A stretch of DNA of 6,497 nt from Methylococcaceae bacterium (GTDB taxonomy: Bacteria; Pseudomonadota; Gammaproteobacteria; Methylococcales; Methylococcaceae): assembly GCA_012026715.1 (NCBI GenBank), contig VEPB01000164.1, forward strand, positions 1 to 6,497, given 5' to 3'. Each line of letters begins with the position of its first letter. The stretch's first letter is position 1. The position numbers and the translations under genes are program-made. Shown piece by piece: positions 1 to 5,984 of this stretch. A model generated the notes under the pieces. It searched no databases, was not told the DNA's origin, and saw only the letters and a program-made list of their open reading frames with translations.

Positions 1-545
1 AGATCGGTCTTCACAGTTTGCCCGTCCTCCGTGATCTTGACGCCTTCCATGCCGTCCCGGTCGAAGCCATTGGTGATGAAATCCCATTTCAGGACCCCCT
101 TCAGAGTCGGCTTGGGATCGCCTTCCGCCGACTCATCCGGGGGATTGGCCACGGCGACGTTCTTCCATTGGTTATAGAAGTGGGTTTCGTTGTAGCTGAT
201 ATCCACGAACTTGTTCTTTTTCTGCGGCACGCTCCAGACCGAGACGCCCGGATGCAATGCCGCCTTCTTGGTCGCGTCCGTGGATGTCGCCTCGGCCTTG
301 ATGGTGACCGGCTTGCCCTTCCTGAGCTTCATATAGCCCCAGGCGGAATGGTGGGTCCATCCCTTGAGCCCCATGCCCAGGTTGTAATAGGCGTCCGGCT
401 TGACGGTGAGGTCTTGGCTGGCATTGGCGGCGTCGAACAGTTTCATTTGCGCCGGTTTGGTTGCCGCTCCGGCGCTTCCGGCGGTGGCGAGGATGGCCAC
501 AGCCAATGCAGTGGTGGTTGGGACGATTCGATCGATGAACTTCAT
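1..545 (-). CDS. CorA/MopE-like secreted copper(I)-binding protein, C-terminus beyond the left edge
   Basis: At least 181 residues are present and the reading frame stays open at base 1. The start ATG (545-543) follows a GGAG six bases upstream. Residues 1-27 form a signal peptide (hydrophobic run ending GSAGA, then ATKP), so the protein is exported. The mature part contains the stretch GLKGWTHHSAWGYM (residues 59-72), then ALHPGVSVW (96-104) and ETHFYNQW (120-127). This resembles the methanotroph CorA and MopE proteins, which bind one Cu(I) through two histidines and a kynurenine made from a tryptophan. In MopE that tryptophan lies two residues before a ligand histidine, and W63-T-H65 here has the same W-x-H spacing. 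H122 or H98 could be the second histidine; this is inference. The gene lies 196 bases downstream of, and on the same strand as, a copper receptor, which supports a copper role. CorA here is not the magnesium transporter of that name. Recognition is from memory of the family, without an alignment. Confidence 0.6.
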   Translation of the reverse strand, partial: MKFIDRIVPTTTALAVAILATAGSAGAATKPAQMKLFDAANASQDLTVKPDAYYNLGMGLKGWTHHSAWGYMKLRKGKPVTIKAEATSTDATKKAALHPGVSVWSVPQKKNKFVDISYNETHFYNQWKNVAVANPPDESAEGDPKPTLKGVLKWDFITNGFDRDGMEGVKITEDGQTVKTD

Positions 546-741
546 GATTGACTCCGACGGTAAATTACAAGTTGACATGGTTTTCTTTGGCTCCTAGCCG
601 GTGTGGGCGCCCCGGACATCAGTGCGGAGGACCGTAATACCCTTCCTATTCCATAATTTTCCTCCGTGAATTCAATGAAATGAGCTTCCATAAATTGACG
701 AATTCTCGTGTGAAGGGGGCGGGAGAGGATAATCCGGCCCT
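546..741 (-). other. Gap between copper receptor and CorA-like gene, with a strongly initiated two-codon ORF
   Basis: Reading leftward, an ideal Shine-Dalgarno GGAGG (665-661) is followed by a six-base spacer and ATG GAA TAG (654-646), a start codon that terminates after two codons. In another frame, an ORF from ATG at 691 (49 codons) ends with a TGA overlapping the CorA-like start codon as ATGA (545-542). Two copies of GAATTC (668-673 and 700-705) bracket this area. No clear sigma-70 promoter or U-tract terminator was found, so it is unresolved whether the CorA-like gene has its own promoter or is read through from the receptor. Confidence 0.35.
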
Positions 742-3039
742 TCAAAATTCCACGTTCACAGCCACGAATACCGATCTTCCCATGGCCGGTACCGCCGGCA
801 GTTTGGCCGGGCTGTAGGTATGAGGCGGTACGGTTTGGGCGATATACACGCCGCCCAACGGATGGAAATAAGCCTTGTCGAACAGATTATCGACGCCCAC
901 GTCCAGCTTGAATTTCTGGTATTGGTAACTGGTGCGCAGATTGACCAGCACATAACCCGGCGTCTGGGGTTCGCCGTAGGTTTTCGCAACGGCGGTCTTG
1001 CGGCTGACCAGGTCCACGCCGAGATAATTGGAAAACTTGCCCCAGCCGGTCTCCAGTTCGTTTTCCAAGGCGAAGGTTCCGTGCAAGGGCATCATGTGAT
1101 AGAGATTCACCTTGTTGGGCGCCTTCAATCCCTCGATGGGCCAGCCCTGGGCACTGCAGATGGCCTGGCCGTCTTCCGGCGCATAGGGGCAGGGGCGGCC
1201 GCGGCCGCCATCCTCGCCAACGCCCCGCACGTAGGCGGCCTTCGCGCGTACCGCAAAGCTACCCGCCGGGGATTGGGGCAAGAACAGATAACGGCCCGAC
1301 GCGTCGGCCCCGTAAAGATCCGCTTGCGGCAGATTGACGAAATACATGCCGCGGAAGCCGCCGCGGTCGATGCTGTCGGCGCGGCCCCAGATGTAGTCGA
1401 CGATATGGGTGTAATAAGGCGAGAGGCTCACCGACCAGATTTTCTGTTCGGCATCGTGCCAGTTGGCGGAAAAGGAAAAGTTGTAGGCCGTCTCGGGTTT
1501 CAGGTTCAAATTGCCTTGATAGCCGTTGCCGTCGCCGGCCCAGCCGACCATGGACTTGTCGGTGCCGCCATTCCAGGCATAGCGTTCGTAGACATTGGGC
1601 GAGCGGACCTTGCGGGCGAAGCCCAGTTCGTAGCGGCTGTAGTCGTCGGGGGTATAGCTGGTGAGGGCGGTCACGTCGAAGTTGACGTCAGTGCGGGCGT
1701 GTTCGACCGCGTTGAACGGAACGATGCCGACGCGGGAATAATCGACGCCAGGGATGATGTTGGCCCAGAACTCGTCCATGACCCCCGTGGAGTAACCATG
1801 GACCGTTCCCGTATCCATCCAGACCGTGTCGTTACGCAGCCCCAGCAAAGTTACCCATTGGGAGTTCCAGTTGGTCTGCAATTCGGCAAAGGTGCCCATC
1901 CGATTCCGCTCGGCGTTTCGGAGGTTGATGTAGTCCTGCTCGTGGGAGCCGTCGGCCGGCCACCAGTCGTCCAGGGTCTGCCGGAAGAATTCGTTGCCGA
2001 TATGGAGGGTGTGGAGGTCGCTTAGATAGATATGGCTCCGCAACCGGTAGCCCAGGTCGGTGCCGTCGGTCTTCATGAGCATGGACCCGCCCCGTTCCGG
2101 CATCATGTCCATGGTGTGCCAGGTCTGATGAAAATAGAACTTGCCATCCATGGACCCCCAGTCGTAGGCGTTTTCGAAGTTGAGGCCGCCCAGGACCGAG
2201 TCATTGCGGACCATGTCCATGCGCTGGTTGGGAAAGCCTTGATAGGGCAGGTGCTGGCCGGCAACGTCCGCCGCCCAGTAGCCGCGATCCAGCTTGGAGG
2301 ACAGCTTGAAGTTATGGTTGGTGCTCAAGAAGCCGGAGGGGATGACTTCCGACCCGTTATTGCCGGCGAAGTAGCTGCGCGCCTTGCTGAACGAGCCGTT
2401 GTAGTCCAGCCGCCAGTTCTCGCTGGCAATGGCGGTGCCGGCGTTGATGCCGAAATTGTCGTTGACGCTGCGATAGAAGCCACCGAGACGGCCGGAAAAA
2501 AGGGTGGGTTGCTCGGGCGTGGCGAAAGCCGGCGGCAGCGGGTCCACGCTGATGGTTCCGCCGATGGAATCGCCGCCCTGGCTCACCGGCGTGATGCCGG
2601 CCATGACCGTGGCCTTGCCAACCGCGGCCGGGGCCATGTAGGACAACGCCGGGTTCATGTGGTTGGCGCAGGCCGACGACAAGTTCATGCCGTTGACGAC
2701 CACGTTGACCCGGTCGTCGGCCATGCCGTGCACCACCGGCAGGCTGGATACGCCGCCGCCGGTGCTCAGGCTGACGCCGGGAATGTCCTTGAACATGGCC
2801 GCGGTGTCGCTGCTGCGCGCCTGCTCGGAGGCCAGTCCGGCTGCATCCAGGGTGTTGCCGCTCAAGGTTTCGGTGATGGCTTGGCCGGTGATGGTGATTT
2901 CATCGAGTTCGACCACCTCTTCCTCGGCACGGACTTGGGAAAATGCCGCGAGTAAGGCAAGCGATGCCGGAGCAAGCGCGGCCCGCCGGCGTCGCATCCC
3001 TGTCCGTGGGGCGCCGCTGACTTCCTGGAAGCTCTGCAC
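742..3039 (-). CDS. oprC: TonB-dependent outer-membrane copper receptor, OprC family
   Basis: A 765-residue 22-strand barrel receptor, close to the family's length. The order is signal peptide (RRRR then a hydrophobic run to about residue 38), a TonB-box-like segment ELDEITITG (44-52), plug domain (about 60-170) and barrel, ending in phenylalanine (NVEF) as expected for Bam-dependent insertion. The NLFDKAYFHPLGG stretch near the C-terminus is typical of TonB receptors. Pseudomonas OprC binds copper through a CxxxM motif in the plug and an HxM motif in the barrel. Both are present: C124-ANH-M128 and H308-T-M310, in an SSACANHMNPALSYM context that matches the family. More methionines (MDM, 274-276; MDMMPERGGSMLM, 310-322) could line the entry path. 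Start choice: GTG at 3039 has GAGG 11 bases upstream; ATG at 2997 gives a shorter, more typical signal peptide but has a poor ribosome site. Energy would come from a TonB complex, plausibly the divergent one at 3627-6497. Confidence 0.92.
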   Translation of the reverse strand: MQSFQEVSGAPRTGMRRRRAALAPASLALLAAFSQVRAEEEVVELDEITITGQAITETLSGNTLDAAGLASEQARSSDTAAMFKDIPGVSLSTGGGVSSLPVVHGMADDRVNVVVNGMNLSSACANHMNPALSYMAPAAVGKATVMAGITPVSQGGDSIGGTISVDPLPPAFATPEQPTLFSGRLGGFYRSVNDNFGINAGTAIASENWRLDYNGSFSKARSYFAGNNGSEVIPSGFLSTNHNFKLSSKLDRGYWAADVAGQHLPYQGFPNQRMDMVRNDSVLGGLNFENAYDWGSMDGKFYFHQTWHTMDMMPERGGSMLMKTDGTDLGYRLRSHIYLSDLHTLHIGNEFFRQTLDDWWPADGSHEQDYINLRNAERNRMGTFAELQTNWNSQWVTLLGLRNDTVWMDTGTVHGYSTGVMDEFWANIIPGVDYSRVGIVPFNAVEHARTDVNFDVTALTSYTPDDYSRYELGFARKVRSPNVYERYAWNGGTDKSMVGWAGDGNGYQGNLNLKPETAYNFSFSANWHDAEQKIWSVSLSPYYTHIVDYIWGRADSIDRGGFRGMYFVNLPQADLYGADASGRYLFLPQSPAGSFAVRAKAAYVRGVGEDGGRGRPCPYAPEDGQAICSAQGWPIEGLKAPNKVNLYHMMPLHGTFALENELETGWGKFSNYLGVDLVSRKTAVAKTYGEPQTPGYVLVNLRTSYQYQKFKLDVGVDNLFDKAYFHPLGGVYIAQTVPPHTYSPAKLPAVPAMGRSVFVAVNVEF

Positions 3040-3257
3040 GCTGCTCTACACCTCGCATAGTGAGGTCGGGTCGCCCATGATCGCCGGGGACCAAACCGGG
3101 TTGTGCAATTCGTGACGGCCTGGAGCGAAAGCCCACAGCTACATCCGTTGAATGACGTGATCTGTTTTTATAGCAGGGTTCGTACCAACGTGACCGGACG
3201 CCTTATGGCCTTGTTTTGACAGGATTATGGCTGGAGAACGTCAGCAGCCAGATCGCG

Positions 3258-3275
3258 CTGTGTGTGAAATCACAG
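3258..3275. promoter_or_regulatory. CRP/FNR-family-like palindrome
   Basis: CTGTGTGTGAAATCACAG has matching outer arms CTGTG/CACAG. It matches the CRP/Vfr consensus TGTGA-N6-TCACA at nine of ten positions (TGTGT-N6-TCACA, 3259-3274). It lies between the two divergent genes, where a shared regulator could act. The regulator's identity is unknown, and one site by chance in 590 bases is possible. Confidence 0.3.
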
Positions 3276-3307
3276 AAGCGTTGACTAATAGACCGTGGTC
3301 TGGAACT

Positions 3308-3326
3308 CCGTCAGCTTCGGTGACGG
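3308..3326. repeat. Small inverted repeat with a TTCG-containing loop
   Basis: CCGTCA and TGACGG are perfect complements separated by GCTTCGG, so RNA from either strand could fold a six-base-pair stem. No run of T follows on either side, so it is not a standard intrinsic terminator. Its function is unknown; it may simply lie in an untranslated leader. Confidence 0.3.
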
Positions 3327-3448
3327 CTCAGAAAACATTGTTAAAGCAGATATATGACGAGGCAGACTAGGTTGGTTGGCTGGCTGTGGGAAATGACTCG
3401 CTGGGTGTGTGAAATGCCTCAGTGGCTATCGCTCGACACTTGCCGTCT

Positions 3449-3518
3449 CCGGCCGAGGAGCCGCCAGGACCTAGGGAAAACGCGGCCTGATCCGGCTATG
3501 GCTCTGACCGGCCGAGGA
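3449..3518. repeat. Pair of 11-base direct repeats CCGGCCGAGGA
   Basis: Identical copies lie at 3449-3459 and 3508-3518, 59 bases apart (start to start), upstream of the DUF3450 gene. They could be operator-like or the remains of a small duplication. The high GC content makes chance more likely than for an average 11-mer. Confidence 0.25.
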
Positions 3519-3626
3519 ATTCCGCGAAAGTCTACGGCGGCTTCAACACCCTGTATTTCGGTCTGAAATTTGCTTTAATTCCCCCTACATTCAGTTCCGT
3601 AGATTCCCGCGTCACTCGTAGACCCA

Positions 3627-4391
3627 ATGAAAACAGAACTCTCCATTACGGCCGCTCTGTGGGCGTTCGCAGCCGCTCCCGCGCCGGGCGCGGAAACACT
3701 TTCCGCGGCCATAGATAACCAGGTGGAGGCCAACAAGGCCGCCGCCGCAGCGCAGCAGGTGATCGACGCCGCCGGTGAACAGACCCGGCGCATGCTCGAT
3801 GAATACCGCGAAAGCCTGCGCCAGACCGAAACCCTCAACGCCTACAATGCCCACCTCCGACAATTGGTTGCGACCCAGGAAACCCAGAAGCAGTCCCTGG
3901 AGAAACAGTTCGGGGAGATTGAAGGCACCCGGCGTGGGGTGGTTCCCTTGATGTTGCGCATGACGGAAGCGTTGGATCGCTTCGTTCAACTGGACCGTCC
4001 CTTCCTCGCGGATGCACGGAAACAGCGCATGAAAGAACTCAACGCCTTGATGGGAAAGGCGGACATGCCCGACGCGGAGAAATTCCGCGAACTGCTGGAT
4101 GCCTATAAGGTGGAAAACGAATACGGCAAGACCATCGAAACCTACCAGGCGGATATCCAGACGGACGGGAAGGCACGGACCGTCGATTTCCTCAGAATCG
4201 GCCGGGTGGCCTTGCTCTATCAGTCCCTGGACGGGCGAGAGTCGGGACTGTGGAACGGCAATACCCGGAAGTGGCAGGCACTGCCGGGGAATTACAACGA
4301 CGCCATCCGCAAGGGGCTGGCAGTGGCGCGCAAAGAGGTGCCGCCGGAATTGCTGACCATCGCGGTGGATCCGCCGGAGGCCGGCCGATGA
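3627..4391 (+). CDS. DUF3450 family periplasmic coiled-coil protein of a Ton system
   Basis: A 254-residue protein, about the usual family length. Residues 1-22 form a signal peptide ending in PAPGA, which places it in the periplasm. Residues 25-100 are heptad-rich, charged and alanine/glutamine-rich, predicting a long coiled coil. RFVQLDRPF (118-126) and the C-terminal block from FLRIGRVALLYQSLD (188-202) to TIAVDPP (244-250) are characteristic of DUF3450. In marine and other gammaproteobacteria this family is regularly encoded next to ExbB/ExbD/TonB genes of the TonB2 (TtpC) type, as here. Its biochemical role is not established; a structural part of the periplasmic side of the motor is likely. 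An in-frame TAG at 3600 leaves ATG 3627 as the start; there is no strong Shine-Dalgarno, so expression may be modest. The stop overlaps the next start as ATGA. Confidence 0.88.
   Translation: MKTELSITAALWAFAAAPAPGAETLSAAIDNQVEANKAAAAAQQVIDAAGEQTRRMLDEYRESLRQTETLNAYNAHLRQLVATQETQKQSLEKQFGEIEGTRRGVVPLMLRMTEALDRFVQLDRPFLADARKQRMKELNALMGKADMPDAEKFRELLDAYKVENEYGKTIETYQADIQTDGKARTVDFLRIGRVALLYQSLDGRESGLWNGNTRKWQALPGNYNDAIRKGLAVARKEVPPELLTIAVDPPEAGR
4376..4380 (+). promoter_or_regulatory. Shine-Dalgarno GGAGG that fixes the fused ExbB start
   Basis: GGAGG lies seven bases before ATG 4388, inside the end of the DUF3450 gene. It decides the start of the downstream gene: the same frame is open from 4250, but only the 4388 start has this site, an ATGA overlap with the upstream stop and a signal peptide immediately after. 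Confidence 0.8.
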
Positions 4392-5605
4392 GCAGGCTAG
4401 GATGGGGGATATTGCTGACTGGGTGGATGGGCATCGCCAGCGCCGGCAGCCTGGACGAACTGCTGCATCAGATCGAGGATTCGCGGGTTCATGAAAGCCA
4501 GGTCGACGAAGAGCGCAAAGCCCGTTTCCTGGCTGACAAGAGCCAGCAGCAGAAACTGCTGAACGAAACCAAGGCGGCGCTCGCCAAGGCAGAGGCGGAA
4601 AGCAAGGCGCTGCGCGAGCAGTTCGCCGCCAATGAAACCAGGATCAAGGACCTTGGCGGACAAATCAGGACCGCCAGCGGTGACCTGGACGCGCTATTCG
4701 CCGCGGTGCGGCAGTTTGCCGCCAGCTTCCGGTCGGACCTGGAAGGATCTTTGGTGTCGTCGCAGTTTCCGGACCGGGCGCAATCCCTGGAATCTTTGGT
4801 GACCGGCATGGCGGTTCCCAGTATTCCCGAGATGGAAAAACTTTGGATCAGCGTGCTGCAGGAGATGACCGAATCCGGCAAGGTTGCCCGCTTCAAGGCG
4901 GAGATCACCGATGCGGCCGGAGCTCGCAAGACGGCCGAGGTCTACCGCATCGGCGCCTTCACGGCGATCGCCGACGACCGCTATCTGCGGTTTACGCCGG
5001 CGAACGGCCAACTCATGGAATTGCCGCGCCAACCCGACCGGGAATTCCTGGCGATGGCGAAGGCACTGAAAGCCGCCAATGGCGAACCGGTCAAACTCGC
5101 CATCGACCCATCCCGCGGCACCGTGCTGGAACAACTCCAATTGACATCGGCGGCGGTGTCCTGGCTGCCGAAGAATCTGCAGTCGCTGCTGGCGACCAGC
5201 GTCGACGTTGCGGTGATCGGCTTGCTGTTCGTGGCCAGCATCTGGGCGTTTGCGGTGGCTTTCGAGCGCTGGCTTTATTTTCGCAAGGTCGACGTCCGCG
5301 TCTTTCCCAGCAAGGTGGCATTGGAAACGGAGCTTACCCGGCACATGATGGTGATCGGTACGGTGGCGGCCAATGCGCCGTTTGTCGGCCTGCTGGGGAC
5401 CGTGCTGGGGATCATGCTGACCTTCCACAAAATGGGCATGGGCAAGACCATGGATGTCCACAGCATCATGATCGGCCTCAGCGTCGCCCTCAAGGCCACC
5501 GCCATGGGACTGCTGGTGGCCATCCCCTGTGTGGTGCTGAACAACATACTGCGCCGCCGCATTCGGGAACTGACCACAGCTTTCGAGGTGAGCCATGGAT
5601 CGTGA
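4388..5605 (+). CDS. exbB: TtpC-like periplasmic domain fused to a short-loop (group 2 type) ExbB
   Basis: A 405-residue inner-membrane motor subunit. Residues 1-19 form a signal peptide (GWMGIASA). Residues 22-115 form a charged coiled coil. Residues 144-242 resemble the DUF3450 C-terminal half (VYRIGAF at 185-191, KLAIDPS at 236-242). The ExbB core follows: TM1 about 273-291, TM2 about 321-345 with GLLGTVLGIM (334-343), and TM3 about 362-387 with ALKATAMGLLVAIP (367-380). T338 and T371 match the conserved pore threonines T148 and T181 of E. coli ExbB, while its E176 corresponds to V366. Only about 30 residues join TM1 and TM2, far fewer than in E. coli ExbB; this and the ALKAT motif resemble the roughly 140-residue group 2 ExbB of Helicobacter and Campylobacter. 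The fused domain lies in the periplasm, consistent with ExbB's N-out topology. In Vibrio TonB2 systems TtpC sits beside a separate ExbB; none is seen here. It overlaps exbD by 11 bases. Confidence 0.9.
   Translation: MSRLGWGILLTGWMGIASAGSLDELLHQIEDSRVHESQVDEERKARFLADKSQQQKLLNETKAALAKAEAESKALREQFAANETRIKDLGGQIRTASGDLDALFAAVRQFAASFRSDLEGSLVSSQFPDRAQSLESLVTGMAVPSIPEMEKLWISVLQEMTESGKVARFKAEITDAAGARKTAEVYRIGAFTAIADDRYLRFTPANGQLMELPRQPDREFLAMAKALKAANGEPVKLAIDPSRGTVLEQLQLTSAAVSWLPKNLQSLLATSVDVAVIGLLFVASIWAFAVAFERWLYFRKVDVRVFPSKVALETELTRHMMVIGTVAANAPFVGLLGTVLGIMLTFHKMGMGKTMDVHSIMIGLSVALKATAMGLLVAIPCVVLNNILRRRIRELTTAFEVSHGS
5585..5590 (+). promoter_or_regulatory. Ribosome binding site for exbD
   Basis: GAGGTG lies four bases before ATG 5595 (GAGG is six away), inside the last codons of the fused exbB. 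With the 11-base overlap of the two genes, this indicates coupled translation and balanced production of ExbB and ExbD. Confidence 0.7.
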
Positions 5606-5984
5606 TTTCGACGAGATCAATGTCATTCCGCTGGTCGACGTCATGCTGGTGCTGCTGGTGATCGTGCTCACCACGGCATCCTTCGTGGTCACCGGGGAAA
5701 TCCCGGTGGATCTGGCCGAAGCCAAGCAGACCGAACAGCCCAGCGACGAAATCCCGCTGATGATGAGCCTGAAAGCCGACGGCAGCCTATATCTGGGCAA
5801 GACGCCGATCACCGTGGACAACTTGGAGACGGTGTTGAGCCCTTATCCCAAGGCCAAGCAGATCGTGTTGAGCGCCGACCGCGCCATCGTGCTGGAAAAG
5901 TTCGTGCAGGTGGTGGACGAGATCAAGCGGGTCGGATTTCCCCACGTCAGTCTGGAAGTCGAACGTTCCGACCCCGGCGCATGA
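5595..5984 (+). CDS. exbD: ExbD, TonB-system proton-channel subunit (group 2 type)
   Basis: A 129-residue protein with a short cytoplasmic N-terminus (MDRDFDEINVIP), one transmembrane helix (about 13-32) and a periplasmic domain. D15 in the motif LVDVMLVLL corresponds to the essential proton-carrying aspartate D25 of E. coli ExbD. The periplasmic part contains the usual elements LKADGSLYLG (59-68), IVLSADRAI (90-98) and VDEIKRVGF (107-115). The sequence around the helix (INVIPLVDVMLVLLVIVLTT) resembles the small group 2 ExbD proteins, matching the group 2 type ExbB core encoded just upstream. Together they would form the ExbB-ExbD channel that couples proton flow to TonB. The stop overlaps the tonB start as ATGA. 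Confidence 0.95.
   Translation: MDRDFDEINVIPLVDVMLVLLVIVLTTASFVVTGEIPVDLAEAKQTEQPSDEIPLMMSLKADGSLYLGKTPITVDNLETVLSPYPKAKQIVLSADRAIVLEKFVQVVDEIKRVGFPHVSLEVERSDPGA

Larger units (their letters stand above)
3040..3626. other. Divergent intergenic region of about 590 bases, no convincing gene
   Basis: This region separates the leftward copper receptor from the rightward Ton operon and should hold both promoters. It is less GC-rich than the flanking genes. It contains a CRP-like palindrome (3258-3275), a repeated half of that element (3405-3415), a small perfect hairpin (3308-3326) and an 11-base direct repeat (3449-3459 and 3508-3518). Isolated promoter-like hexamers exist, such as TTGACA at 3216-3221 and TATAAA on the minus strand at 3172-3167, but none has a partner at correct spacing. 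The one open frame (3354-3566, plus) has no recognisable protein character. No tRNA, insertion sequence or CRISPR repeat was seen. Confidence 0.6.

Noticed and set aside
716..741. GAAGGG...CCCTTC hairpin just after the copper receptor stop, as a terminator
   Set aside because: The stem is six base pairs with a large imperfect loop and no T-run follows on the minus strand, so it does not meet the pattern of an intrinsic terminator.
820..2025. Long open frame (401 codons) on the plus strand, with a second at 2032-2955
   Set aside because: Both lie wholly antisense to the copper receptor, whose motifs are unmistakable. The translations are rich in V, G, A, D and H without domain character, as expected for the complement of a GC-rich gene.
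3216..3244. TTGACA at 3216-3221 as the -35 box of the rightward promoter
   Set aside because: At 16-18 bases downstream there is no sequence resembling TATAAT, so the hexamer alone is not enough.
3354..3566. 70-codon open frame in the divergent intergenic region
   Set aside because: It has no ribosome site, no domain and a composition rich in R, T, P and W. It lies where promoters are expected.
4250..4387. Earlier in-frame start for the fused ExbB at 4250
   Set aside because: It would overlap the DUF3450 gene by about 140 bases, lacks a ribosome site and would bury the signal peptide. ATG 4388 has GGAGG seven bases upstream and an ATGA overlap.
4694..5821. 375-codon open frame on the minus strand
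   Set aside because: It is antisense to the fused ExbB and ExbD and has no recognisable family; it is a by-product of GC-rich codon use.
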